Shown here: one piece after another, positions 50,955 to 60,375 of the stretch
Layout: each line of letters opens with the position of its first letter
How positions within the stretch are numbered: the stretch's first letter is position 1
Assembly (NCBI RefSeq): GCF_014207595.1
Contig: NZ_JACHGY010000002.1
Span: forward strand, 1 to 60,787
Direction of reading: 5' to 3'
From: Algisphaera agarilytica
Lineage (GTDB): Bacteria; Planctomycetota; Phycisphaerae; Phycisphaerales; Phycisphaeraceae
DNA: 60,787 nucleotides
Position numbers and translations under genes: made by a program
The notes under the pieces: generated by a model
Database searches by the model: none
Seen by the model: only the letters and a program-made list of their open reading frames with translations
What the model was told of the DNA's origin: nothing

Positions 50955-52820
50955 ATGACTGCTTTTAAACCGGCTGTTCTATCGATAGCTCTTCTTGCGA
51001 TCTGCTCTGCTGTCATTTTCCCGGGGCAAGCTCAGGCGGGTGACAAACAACCCAACATCATGTGGATCGTCACCGACGACCAGCGGCCCGACTCGCTGCA
51101 GGCCTACAACCGCGCGGTCTTCGGCACCGACGACAGCCCGCTGGGCTACGTCGAGTCGCCCGTGGCCGACGCCTTGGCCGCCGAGGGCACGCTGTTTATC
51201 AACGCGTTCAACAACTCCCCGGCGTGTGGCCCTTCGCGGGGCTCGTTCCACTCCGGGCGGTACCCCTTCCGCAACGGGCACTACGCCTTCGAACAAACCC
51301 ACCAGGAGCCCGACTTCACGCGGCCGGTGATCATGCAGACGCTGCGTGACCTGGGCTACACCTCCGCGAGCTTCGGCAAGTCCGACAGCTACATCTACCG
51401 CTGGGGGCCCGGCCAAGGTTTCCACGACCCCGGCCACTGGGACCACCGCATCCACTTCAAGAACCAGCTCCAGAAAGTCGGCTACGGCGACCTGTTCGGC
51501 AACACGGCTTACACCAAGAACTGGACCAAGCTCGGGCAAGCCGAGTGGGCCCACTACCCCGACGGCAGCGTGAAGGAATACTTCCTGAGCCGGGTCGATG
51601 GCCCGATCACCGAAGACGATAAACGCATCCGCGCCGAGGTCGAAGAAGAGTTCGACATCCTCCGCTCTTACACCCGTGGCGGAAACAAGAACCTGATCAT
51701 CGGCGGCGTGAACCCCATGCCCGCCGACAAGACCGTCGACGCCCGCGTGGTCGATGAATTTGAAAGCCACCTCGCCAACGCCGACCAGGGGTACAAAACC
51801 GTTTGGGGCCTGGATGTTCAGGGGCCCGACAGCAGCAAGCCCGTGCTGATGCACCTGGGTTTCCACCTGCCCCACACCCCGGTCCTGCCGCCCAAGTCGA
51901 TCCGCGAGCGTTTCCAGCAGGAAACCTACAAGGTGCCGGAGTTCGACAAAGAAGCCGAGGTCTCGAAGCTGCCGCCGCAGCTCGATCGGCTGTTCAAGGC
52001 GATGAACTTCGACGACATGACCGACGACGAGAAGCAGCAGGCGATCCAGGACTACTACGCCTTCTGCGCCCACGGCGACGCGCTCATGGGCCGGGCGATC
52101 GAATCGTTCAAGGAATACTCGGCGAAGCAAGACCGGGACTGGCTGATCATCTTCCTGGTCGGCGATCACAGCTGGCACCTCGGCGAACAGGGCATCGAAG
52201 CTAAGTTCGGCCCGTGGCACCACTCGGTGGGCAACGCGATCATTATGGCCTCGTCCGACAAGTCGCTCGTGCCCGCGGGCAAGGTGTACAACGGCCTGGT
52301 CGAATACGTGGACCTCGCCCCCACCCTCATCCAAACCGCCGGTGGCGACATCGCCTCCGAGCAGTTCGACTACCTCGACGGCTACAGCCTGCTGGATGTC
52401 GTCCACGAGCGTAAGCCCAAGCGCGACTACATCCTCGGCGAGATGAACCTCGTGATCGGCCCCCGCGCCTACCTCCACTCCGAACGCTTTCGCTTCTCCA
52501 TGCGGACCCGCCCGTTCGACAACTGGGTCAACGAAAAGCAGCTCGGCAAGAACCTGCAGTGGGCGCTCAAGGCCCCGGTCGAGAAGGTGGACCTGGCGCT
52601 CTACGACCTGAAGTACGACCCCATGGAACGCAACAACGTGGCCGCCGACCCGGAGTACGTCGAGCTCGCGGCGTTCTTCCGCGACAAGCTGGGGCGGATC
52701 GTGCTGGGCGACGGCCGGATCGAGTGCGACTGGTCCAAGCCCAACACCTACCACATCAGCAACTTCGCAGAAGGGGCAGACGACAAGAAGCTCGATATCC
52801 CCGCGGAACTCATCCCTTGA
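50955..52820 (+). CDS. Secreted sulfatase 1 of the tandem group
   Basis: A 621-residue protein with a signal peptide (about 1-28, ending AQAG). The sulfatase signature is C91-G-P-S-R ([15 protein letters not shown]). The metal motif is [11 protein letters not shown], and the second half contains [12 protein letters not shown]. The C-terminus [12 protein letters not shown]...NFAEGADDK is shared with the next two genes. The middle Gly of CGPSR fits the CxPSR rule for maturation to formylglycine. It probably acts on polymeric or oligomeric sulfated glycans outside the cytoplasm. Confidence 0.93.
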   Translation: MTAFKPAVLSIALLAICSAVIFPGQAQAGDKQPNIMWIVTDDQRPDSLQAYNRAVFGTDDSPLGYVESPVADALAAEGTLFINAFNNSPACGPSRGSFHSGRYPFRNGHYAFEQTHQEPDFTRPVIMQTLRDLGYTSASFGKSDSYIYRWGPGQGFHDPGHWDHRIHFKNQLQKVGYGDLFGNTAYTKNWTKLGQAEWAHYPDGSVKEYFLSRVDGPITEDDKRIRAEVEEEFDILRSYTRGGNKNLIIGGVNPMPADKTVDARVVDEFESHLANADQGYKTVWGLDVQGPDSSKPVLMHLGFHLPHTPVLPPKSIRERFQQETYKVPEFDKEAEVSKLPPQLDRLFKAMNFDDMTDDEKQQAIQDYYAFCAHGDALMGRAIESFKEYSAKQDRDWLIIFLVGDHSWHLGEQGIEAKFGPWHHSVGNAIIMASSDKSLVPAGKVYNGLVEYVDLAPTLIQTAGGDIASEQFDYLDGYSLLDVVHERKPKRDYILGEMNLVIGPRAYLHSERFRFSMRTRPFDNWVNEKQLGKNLQWALKAPVEKVDLALYDLKYDPMERNNVAADPEYVELAAFFRDKLGRIVLGDGRIECDWSKPNTYHISNFAEGADDKKLDIPAELIP

Positions 52821-52873
52821 TCCTCATCCCGGTCGTCCACGCTAGCCGTTGGTTTCGATACTCGGAGTACACG

Positions 52874-54724
52874 ATGCGCAAGTTTTTCATCCTGCTGCTA
52901 TTAACGCTGGCGATTCTGCCGGGCAAAGCCGTTGCGGCAGAACAAACCCAGCCCAACATTCTCTACATCCTGACCGACGACCAGCGATACGACTCGATCC
53001 AGGCGTTCAACCGCATCCTACACGGGCGCGACCACAGCGCCTTGGGTTATGTCGAGTCGCCTAATGTCGACCGCCTGACGGAGATGGGCACGACGTTCAT
53101 CAACGCCTGGAGCCACACCCAGGGCTGCGCCCCGTCACGCGCGGCGATCCACTACGGTCGATACCCGCACCACACCGGGCTCTATTCGTTTGAGTACCAC
53201 AACAACAAGGTCGAGCATTGGCAGCAGTCGATGCCCGAAGTCATGGCCGAGCTGGGCTACCAGACGTTCCACGTCGGCAAGCTCGGTGTGCGACAGCGCA
53301 AGATCGGGTCCAACGGCGAAAGCAAGGGGCAGTACCCGCTCTACGAGAACGACATCAACGCCAAGATCATGTGGAACGAGGGGTTCACCGACTGGAACAA
53401 GGGCACCATGACCGAGATCGAAGGCGTCAAGCTGCCGCACCCGGTCAAGAACGTGGTGACCATGTACAGCCCCGAAGGCCGGGAGTACACCGGGTCGGGC
53501 CTGAACACCATCCCCGGATTCGAGCACATGAGCAAGGAGACGGATGAGAAGTACCACCTGATCCGTCACTACAAGCCCGGCCAAAACCGCGAGCCCGGCT
53601 ACTGGCCCACGTTCTACGGCGGCGTCAGCCCCCAACCGGCCGGCCTCACCCGCGACGCGTGGTACGTCACGGAGCTCGAGAATTTCCTCGACCACCCCGG
53701 CGAGAAACTGACCATCGGCTCGCAGGCCTACGACGGCGTGGACCAGTCCCGCCCGATCTTCGCCCACCTGGGCTTCAACTTCCCGCACACCCCGGTGTTC
53801 CCGCCCAAGTCGTACCGCGAGCGGTTCCAGAAGATCACCTACGACATCCCGACCTGGGATTTGGATGAGTTCGCCAAGCTGCCGCCGCAGATGCAGAATT
53901 TCGTGAAGAACCACAAGCCGTCGGACCACTTCACCGACGCCGAGAAGCAGCAGATGGTGCAGGACTACTACGCCTTCTGCGCCTACGGCGACGAGCTGGT
54001 CGGCCAGGCCGCCGATGCGTTCATCGAATACAACGAAACACGCGGCGAGCCGTGGATGATCGTCTACGTCTGCGGCGACCACGGCTGGAAGTTCAACGAG
54101 CACGGCTCGACCGCGAAGTTCACCTCGTGGCGTCCAGATGCCCAAAACCCGATGATCGTGGTTTCGTCGGACAAAGAAGCCTTCCCGGCGGGCAAGGTGG
54201 TTCACGCGTTCGCCGAGTTCGTCGATATCAAGCCCACGGTGATCGCCGCGGGCGGAGCGGATCTGTCTTCCGATCGTTTCACCTACCTCGATGGCTACGA
54301 CCTGGCCAAGGTCGCTTCGGGTGAACTTGCACCACGCGACTACATCATCGGCGAGAACCTCGTGCTCACCGGCCCGCGTGCCACCATCCGCACCGAGCAG
54401 TACATGTTCTCGCTCCGCAACCGGCCGCACGACAAGCGTGGCGAAGATTTCGAGTGGGCGCTCAGCGCCAGCTACGAAGACCTCGAGCCGATCCTCTACG
54501 ACGTGATCGCCGACCCCGATGAGCTGAATAACCTCGCCCACGACCCCGCGTACCGTGAGGTCGCCGAGGCGTTGAAAACCAAGCTCCTCGACATTGTGCT
54601 GGGCGACGGCCGGGTCGAAGTCGAATGGGAGCAGTGGGGCACCGGAACCCAGGTGTTTACCAGCAACTTCGCCCCGGGCGCGGATGACAAGACGATCAAG
54701 ATTCCGGCGGTCGGTGCCCCGTAG
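52874..54724 (+). CDS. Secreted sulfatase 2 of the tandem group
   Basis: From ATG 52874 the product has 616 residues with signal peptide MRKFFILLLLTLAILPG...AVAA. The signature Cys is C85 in CAPSR; YILTDDQRYDSIQAFNRILHG is almost identical in the next gene. The second conserved region is VCGDHGWKFNEHG. It lies 53 bases after the previous gene and 58 before the next. Strong similarity to the following gene across its whole length shows a tandem duplication. An upstream in-frame extension into the previous gene is not used. Confidence 0.93.
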   Translation: MRKFFILLLLTLAILPGKAVAAEQTQPNILYILTDDQRYDSIQAFNRILHGRDHSALGYVESPNVDRLTEMGTTFINAWSHTQGCAPSRAAIHYGRYPHHTGLYSFEYHNNKVEHWQQSMPEVMAELGYQTFHVGKLGVRQRKIGSNGESKGQYPLYENDINAKIMWNEGFTDWNKGTMTEIEGVKLPHPVKNVVTMYSPEGREYTGSGLNTIPGFEHMSKETDEKYHLIRHYKPGQNREPGYWPTFYGGVSPQPAGLTRDAWYVTELENFLDHPGEKLTIGSQAYDGVDQSRPIFAHLGFNFPHTPVFPPKSYRERFQKITYDIPTWDLDEFAKLPPQMQNFVKNHKPSDHFTDAEKQQMVQDYYAFCAYGDELVGQAADAFIEYNETRGEPWMIVYVCGDHGWKFNEHGSTAKFTSWRPDAQNPMIVVSSDKEAFPAGKVVHAFAEFVDIKPTVIAAGGADLSSDRFTYLDGYDLAKVASGELAPRDYIIGENLVLTGPRATIRTEQYMFSLRNRPHDKRGEDFEWALSASYEDLEPILYDVIADPDELNNLAHDPAYREVAEALKTKLLDIVLGDGRVEVEWEQWGTGTQVFTSNFAPGADDKTIKIPAVGAP

Positions 54725-54782
54725 TTCATTTTTCGACCACTACTCATTTTTCATGGACATGAACCTTTATCGAAAGATCAAG

Positions 54783-56618
54783 ATGCATAAATATTTCAGC
54801 TTACTTCTCTTGGCATTTCTTATGATTTCGCCGACCGCGATCGCGGCCGATGATGTTCAACCCAACGTGCTGTACATCATCACCGACGACCAGCGCTATG
54901 ACTCCATCCAGGCGTTCAACCGCATCCTGCACGGCCGGGACCACAGCGCCCTGGGCTACGTCGAGTCGCCGAACGTCGACCGCCTCGCGGAGATGGGCAC
55001 GACCTTCATCAACACCTTCTGCCACGCCCAGGGCTGCGCTCCTTCGCGGGCCTCGATCCACCACGGCCGATACCCGCACCGCTCGGGCCTCTACGAGTTT
55101 GAATGGCACAACAACACCGTCCCCCACTGGCAGCCTTCGATGCCCGAGCAGATGGCCGAGCTGGGCTACCAGACGTTCCACGTCGGCAAACTCGGCGTCC
55201 GCATCCGCACCTTCGGCGCGAACGGCAAGCTCAAGGGGCATCAGATTTACGAGCAGGACATCAGCTTCCACAAGATGTGGGCCGAGGGCCTGACCGACTG
55301 GAGCAAAGGCAAGATCACCGAGATCGACGGCAAGAAACTCCCCGAGCCCACGCACACCGACTGGTTCTTCTCGCCCGACGGCGTCGACTACGGCGGGCCC
55401 GCGCTCAACGACGTGCCCGGCTTCGAAAACCACAGCGCGAAAGTCGATGCGAAGTACGACCTGTTCCGCAAGTACGATCCGCCGAACGCCAAGCCCCTAT
55501 GGAACACCGGCATGATCCTCGGCGGCGTCAGTCCGCAGCCCGCGGGCCTCACGCGTGACGGGCGTTACAACACCGAGCTCACCCGCTTCCTGGAAAACCC
55601 CGGCAAGAAATTGACGGTCGGCTCGCAGACCTACACCGGCGTGGACACCAGTAAGCCGCTGTTCGCCCACATCGGCTACGACTTCCCCCACACCCCCGTG
55701 CTGCCGCCCAAGTCCTACCGCGAGCGCTTCAGCAAGAAGACCTACAAGATCCCCGTGGTGGACCCCAAGGAAGCAGACACGCTTCCCAAGGACCTGAAGC
55801 AGTTCGTTACTTGGACCAACGCTTCGGACCACTTCACCGATGCGGATAAGCAGATCATGGTGCAGGACTATTACGCGTTCTGCGCCTACGGCGACGAGCT
55901 GGTCGGCAAAGCGGCGGACGACTTCATCGCGTACAGCGAGTCGCAAGGTCAGCCCTGGGTCGTTGTCTATGTGTGCGGCGACCACGGCTGGAAGCTCAAC
56001 GAGCACGGCGCGATCTCGAAGTTCACGCCGTGGCTGATCGACTCGCTGAACCCGATCATCGTGGTGTCTTCGGACAAAGAGAAATTCCCCGCGGGCAAGG
56101 TGGTGCACGCCTTCACCGAGTTCGTCGATATCAAGCCCACGGTGATCGCCGCGGGCGGGGGGGACCTGTCCCAGGAGAAGTACGCCTATCTGGACGGCTA
56201 CGACTTGGCGAAGGTCGCGTCGGGCGAGCTGGCTCCCCGGCCGTACATCATCGGCGAGAGCCACGCCGTGACCGGCCCGCGTGCGACGATCCGCACAGAG
56301 CAGTACATGTTCTCGCTCAAGCCGCGACCCGACAAGAAGCACGGCGGCGACTTCAAGTGGGCCCTCAAAGCCGACTACGAAGACCTCGAGCCGATCCTCT
56401 ACGACGTGAAGGCCGACCCGGATGAGCTGAACAACCTCGCCCACAACCCCAAGTACCGCGGCGTGGCCGACGCGCTCAAGGCCAAGCTGTTGAACATCGT
56501 GCTGGGCGACGGCCGGGTCGAGGTCGAGTGGGGCGCGAAAGGCGATGGCACCGAGTTCTTTACGAGTAACTTCGCCCCGGGGGCGGACGACAAGACGCTC
56601 GAGCTACCTACGCCGTGA
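54783..56618 (+). CDS. Secreted sulfatase 3 of the tandem group
   Basis: I start at ATG 54783, which gives 611 residues and a clean signal peptide (MHKYFSLLLLAFLMISP...AIAA). An ATG at 54753 would add ten residues. The signature Cys is C85 in CAPSR; VCGDHGWKLNEHG and the terminal FTSNFAPGADDK are shared with sulfatase 2. It is the last gene before a strong terminator. Confidence 0.93.
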   Translation: MHKYFSLLLLAFLMISPTAIAADDVQPNVLYIITDDQRYDSIQAFNRILHGRDHSALGYVESPNVDRLAEMGTTFINTFCHAQGCAPSRASIHHGRYPHRSGLYEFEWHNNTVPHWQPSMPEQMAELGYQTFHVGKLGVRIRTFGANGKLKGHQIYEQDISFHKMWAEGLTDWSKGKITEIDGKKLPEPTHTDWFFSPDGVDYGGPALNDVPGFENHSAKVDAKYDLFRKYDPPNAKPLWNTGMILGGVSPQPAGLTRDGRYNTELTRFLENPGKKLTVGSQTYTGVDTSKPLFAHIGYDFPHTPVLPPKSYRERFSKKTYKIPVVDPKEADTLPKDLKQFVTWTNASDHFTDADKQIMVQDYYAFCAYGDELVGKAADDFIAYSESQGQPWVVVYVCGDHGWKLNEHGAISKFTPWLIDSLNPIIVVSSDKEKFPAGKVVHAFTEFVDIKPTVIAAGGGDLSQEKYAYLDGYDLAKVASGELAPRPYIIGESHAVTGPRATIRTEQYMFSLKPRPDKKHGGDFKWALKADYEDLEPILYDVKADPDELNNLAHNPKYRGVADALKAKLLNIVLGDGRVEVEWGAKGDGTEFFTSNFAPGADDKTLELPTP

Positions 56619-56642
56619 ACGGATTGATTAACCTCGAAACAT

Positions 56643-56676
56643 AAAACGCCCGCCGTTTGATCGGCGGGCGTTTTTT
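56643..56676. terminator. Bidirectional rho-independent terminator
   Basis: A 9-bp perfect stem (ACGCCCGCC at 56646-56654 with GGCGGGCGT at 56663-56671) with an 8-base loop is flanked by A and T runs. It serves the sulfatase run on one strand and the propeller gene on the other. Confidence 0.92.
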
Positions 56677-56713
56677 CTTGGTTTGTTTGGGCGTTGGCGA
56701 GGCTGCCGGTTGT

Positions 56714-58255
56714 TTACTCCGCCGGGATCTCGTTGACGGTGTAATAGCCAAGCGGGTGCCAGAGGCCTTCGTCTTTGGATTCCGCCGAGCGGACGCCTTC
56801 CATCTTCAGCTCGTGAACGTCGCCTTTCACGATGCCTTCGACGACCAACCGCACCGACATTCCGTCCTCGGCCACCGTCGCCGAGGTGATCGTCTGGTCG
56901 GCGTGGTTGATCTCGGGGCTGCCGTAGGCCGCCTGGTACCAGTAGGTCCAGCTCTTCATCTGGTAAGACGCGACGTCGCCCGCGGTTTCGGGGTCGGCGG
57001 GCTTGGTAAAGGTCAGCGTGAAGCCGTCGGGTTCGATGCGCATCTCGTGCACCTCGAACGGTACCTCGCCGGTCCAACGGATACGTTCAAACGCGAACGG
57101 GCTGCCGCCGCGCGAGCCCCAACCGCGGTCGGTCTCGCCGGTGAAGATGAAGCCTTCCTCGGCCATCATCACGCCCACCGGCCCTGAGCGGAAGCCCGAG
57201 ACAAAGTGGAACACCGCGCCTTGCTGCACGCCGTTGATCTCTTCGAGGAAGACGCGTTGGACTTGGCTGTGAGTGATCTCGCCGACGAACATCTGCCCGG
57301 CAAACGGGCCGAACTTGCCTTCGCTGTTGTCATACACGATGCCGGTGGGCGAGTTGCCGACCTTGCCATGCGGGAAGATGACCGCAGGGGGGAGGTAGCG
57401 CGGGTTGCGCTGACGCTCGTCTTCGGTGAGGGTCTGGTCTTGTTCCGGCCAGCCGGGATCGGGGCCGAGGTAGTCTTCGACGCCTTTGGTCGCGAGGTCT
57501 TCCTTGGCTTGCTTGTACCACGTGTTGCCCGTGGGGTTGCCCGCGTGGGAGCCGAGCTTCAGGTGCTTGAGCGAACTCGTGCCGTTCCAGAGGCCTTGGT
57601 TGTCGGTGTAGAACACTTCGCCGGTGGCGTCGAAGCCGATGCCGCCGGGCGAGCGGATACCGCCCACGCTGGGAAGCAGTTCACCTTCGGGCGTGATCCG
57701 CACGGCCCAGCCGCGGAGGTAGACCGGGCTCGATCCCGAGCCGGTAAGGCAGAGCACCGCCCACATGTTGCCGTCCTTATCCGGCGGCGACATGAAGTTG
57801 TACTCGTGGTAGTTGTCGGTGGTCGGCCACTCGTTGTTGAAGGTGTCGTAGACATCCGCCACGCCGTCGCCGTTCTCGTCGTGCATGCGTACGACCTGGG
57901 TGTGCTCGGCGGCGTAGAGCCAATCGTCTTTCCAGACGATGGTGAGCGGCTCGTCGAGGCCGGCGGCGAAGCGGGTGAACTCGAAGTCTTCGACCGGGCC
58001 GAAGATGTTGTCGACGAAGTAGACCTCGCCGCGGCGCGTGGAAGCGGCCAGCCGATCGCCTTCGAGGCGGGCAAAACCCGCGGCTTCAAAGACGACGCCT
58101 TCGGGCGTGGGGATGTCTTCGATGACGTAGTACTTCTTCTCGCTCTCGGGCTGCTTGGTGGGCTTGGCCGAGGCGTCCGGGCTGACGGCCGCCATGCTGG
58201 CGAGCGCCACGCTGGCGGCGGTCAGGGTGCGGGTCAGGGGGGTTAGTCGATCCAT
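56714..58255 (-). CDS. Secreted propeller protein (PQQ-type sugar dehydrogenase-like)
   Basis: Starting at ATG 58253-58255 the product has 513 residues with a signal peptide (MDRLTPLTRTLTAASVALA... ending near DASA). The body is a soluble glucose/sorbosone-dehydrogenase-like propeller (EGDRLAASTRRGEVYFVDNI, DDWLYAAEHTQVVRMHDENGDG, GGIGFDATGEVFYTDNQGLW), followed by a beta-sandwich tail from about 430. The start overlaps the end of the upstream cytochrome gene by 13 bases, so the two are a unit. It could oxidise a sugar and hand electrons to that cytochrome. Confidence 0.9.
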   Translation of the reverse strand: MDRLTPLTRTLTAASVALASMAAVSPDASAKPTKQPESEKKYYVIEDIPTPEGVVFEAAGFARLEGDRLAASTRRGEVYFVDNIFGPVEDFEFTRFAAGLDEPLTIVWKDDWLYAAEHTQVVRMHDENGDGVADVYDTFNNEWPTTDNYHEYNFMSPPDKDGNMWAVLCLTGSGSSPVYLRGWAVRITPEGELLPSVGGIRSPGGIGFDATGEVFYTDNQGLWNGTSSLKHLKLGSHAGNPTGNTWYKQAKEDLATKGVEDYLGPDPGWPEQDQTLTEDERQRNPRYLPPAVIFPHGKVGNSPTGIVYDNSEGKFGPFAGQMFVGEITHSQVQRVFLEEINGVQQGAVFHFVSGFRSGPVGVMMAEEGFIFTGETDRGWGSRGGSPFAFERIRWTGEVPFEVHEMRIEPDGFTLTFTKPADPETAGDVASYQMKSWTYWYQAAYGSPEINHADQTITSATVAEDGMSVRLVVEGIVKGDVHELKMEGVRSAESKDEGLWHPLGYYTVNEIPAE

Positions 58256-60375
58256 TGATACTCCCAGGCCCAGGTGGCGCGGTGGCCGGGGCTTTGTGGT
58301 TCGAGTTCGGTGTGGCTCAGGATCCACGACGGCAGGTCGATGGAGACGTCTTCCCAAGCGGCGGGGGCGACCAGCAGGTCGCGATCGCCTTGGCGGCGGA
58401 TTTCGGGCAACGGGCTGCTGGCGTCAACCACCACGCGGTAGCTGCCGTCGACTTGATACGTGCCCTGCCCCAGGTCTTCGATCTTGGCTCCCTCGGCGAG
58501 CAAAGCGACCAGGGTGTTGCTCGCTTCGGGCGAGTTCACTTCGAGCGTGCGCGTCAGGCTGCCGGTCTGCGGGACCGAACGGTCGCTGAGCACGCCATCG
58601 AAGAACTTGCTGTAGAACACCGGGAGCTTGTCGACCACGCGGTGGCCGATGAACTCGTAGCCCTCCGGGCTTTGGTTCACCTTCACCGGACCGGGCCAGT
58701 CGGCGTCGAGCGAAGCGAGGATCGCAACGGGCTGACGCGTCGTAAGGTCCAGCGCATCCGAGCCCTCGGGCCCCATGTGCTTGTCGTTACGCCCCAGCCA
58801 GACCGCGGCGGCGTTGAGGTATTCACCCTGCCAGGCCCGCGTCAGCTGTGACCGACTGAAGTCGTACGCATAGTTCACTCGCAGCGGGTGGCCCACGGCC
58901 ATGCCCAGGTGGCCCAACCCTTCGAACCGGCCGCGGAGCAGGATCGGCTCATCACGCTCCGGCACCAGCAGGTAATTGGGGTTAGAAAGCTGCATGTCGT
59001 TGGTCGGCTTGGGCGTGATCGCCCACTTGGTCCGCGACACACTGTCGGCACGGGCCGAGGCCTTCAGGTTCTTCCACCCCACGCCCTGGTGGTAGTAGAG
59101 CTTGACCTGGTGTGTCCCCGGCGACATCAGCTTGGTCGCCTTCTTGTTCAGCCATTTCGATTTGATGTCCGGCTGATTCACCACGGCTTCGTCGCCGACA
59201 ACCAAGACGGCGGTGCCGGCCCCTTCAAGGGCGAAGTGGTACTGGTCTTCTGCGGGGACTTCGAGTTCGCCCTCGAAGACGACCGCAAACAGGGCATCCT
59301 TTTCGTGATGCCCAGCGATCTTGGTTGTATCGAAATAGTTCGACTCGATCTCGCCCTCGTCGATCACCGGCAGCGCATCGAACTCTGGCGTGTTCAGGTG
59401 CAAACCTTCGGGGATATCGCTCATGTCGATCCGACGGAAACGCACGTTGGTCAACGGCGAAACGTTGTCCACCGCCGCGAGCTCCGGGCCGGGCCAGGGT
59501 TCGTGTCGGTCGGCGTACTTCGCACGCAGCGCCGCGACCTGGTCCGCGTAGATCGGCGCGGCTTCGTTGCCCCACGCTTGTCGGACGTAAGTCAGGGTGG
59601 CGGCCATCTCTTCGTCGGTAAGAAGGCCGCCCTGGCCGGGCATCTCGTTGCTGTAGGATTTGCCGAGGACTTCGATCTCGCCGCTGATGCCGTGCAACGC
59701 GATCTTGATCAAACGGTTGTGGTCTCCGGTGACCCAGGGGGTTCCGGCGAGTGGGGGGTAGGCGCCTTCGATCCCCTGGCCGTTGGGCTGGTGACACGTG
59801 GCGCACATCGCGGCGCCGTTGTAGAGCGCGTGGCCCCATGCGATCGGGTCGCTCGTGTCGGCCTCTGCGGCTTCGTGTGCGCCGCCGGCCTGAGCCGTGT
59901 CTGCGGGCAGGCCATCGAGTTCAGCCACTGTCCACGGCAGTTTGCGGTCGGGGTATTTAGCCTGCACCGCACGGACTTCCTCGGCGGTGATCTCCGACGC
60001 TTCGTTTCGCCAGTTGTTGCGGACATAGGTCAGGACCGCCGCGATTTCTTCGGGGCTGAGCTGGTTGCCCAGGCCCGCCATGACCGAGTCGTACTTCTCG
60101 CCCTTGACCTCGATCGGCCCGCTCATGCCGTGCGTCACGATCTTGATCAAACGCTCGGTGTCATCGCTCACCACGCTGGGATTGGCCCGAAGCGGTGGGA
60201 ACTGGGGCGGCTGCCCTTGCCCGATGGATTGGTGGCAAGTGACGCAGGAAGCCGGCCGGTTGTAGACCTCTTGTCCCAGGGCCATGGTTTCGCCGCTGGG
60301 CCCGCTATCGCCGCAGCCCCATAGAGAACAGCAAATCACGAGGATCGTGATGGGCATCAAGTTCAGTTTCATCAT
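58243..60375 (-). CDS. Diheme cytochrome c lipoprotein with PA14-like and beta-sandwich domains
   Basis: A 710-residue protein (a second ATG lies one codon in). The signal peptide ends in a lipobox (LWGC, Cys near 21). Two mono-heme cytochrome c domains follow, with CVTCH at 44-48 and CATCH at 191-195. Both share the phrase about HGxxGxIEV(K/L)G and LTYVR(N/Q). Residues about 320-440 look like a PA14-type domain (VFEGELEVPAEDQYHFALEG). The rest is beta-rich and similar to other planctomycete secreted proteins. It should sit on the outer or inner membrane surface and accept electrons from the propeller protein encoded next. Confidence 0.9.
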   Translation of the reverse strand: MMKLNLMPITILVICCSLWGCGDSGPSGETMALGQEVYNRPASCVTCHQSIGQGQPPQFPPLRANPSVVSDDTERLIKIVTHGMSGPIEVKGEKYDSVMAGLGNQLSPEEIAAVLTYVRNNWRNEASEITAEEVRAVQAKYPDRKLPWTVAELDGLPADTAQAGGAHEAAEADTSDPIAWGHALYNGAAMCATCHQPNGQGIEGAYPPLAGTPWVTGDHNRLIKIALHGISGEIEVLGKSYSNEMPGQGGLLTDEEMAATLTYVRQAWGNEAAPIYADQVAALRAKYADRHEPWPGPELAAVDNVSPLTNVRFRRIDMSDIPEGLHLNTPEFDALPVIDEGEIESNYFDTTKIAGHHEKDALFAVVFEGELEVPAEDQYHFALEGAGTAVLVVGDEAVVNQPDIKSKWLNKKATKLMSPGTHQVKLYYHQGVGWKNLKASARADSVSRTKWAITPKPTNDMQLSNPNYLLVPERDEPILLRGRFEGLGHLGMAVGHPLRVNYAYDFSRSQLTRAWQGEYLNAAAVWLGRNDKHMGPEGSDALDLTTRQPVAILASLDADWPGPVKVNQSPEGYEFIGHRVVDKLPVFYSKFFDGVLSDRSVPQTGSLTRTLEVNSPEASNTLVALLAEGAKIEDLGQGTYQVDGSYRVVVDASSPLPEIRRQGDRDLLVAPAAWEDVSIDLPSWILSHTELEPQSPGHRATWAWEYQWID

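Noticed and set aside
50979-52754. A 591-codon frame on the minus strand
   Set aside because: It is antisense to a sulfatase with signature and signal peptide, and its Val/Gly-rich text is typical of shadow frames.
53135-54541. A 468-codon frame on the minus strand
   Set aside because: It is antisense to sulfatase 2 with the same composition bias. A similar frame occurs opposite sulfatase 3 only because the genes are duplicates.
58888-60324. A 478-codon frame on the plus strand
   Set aside because: It is antisense to the cytochrome c gene, whose heme motifs are unmistakable.
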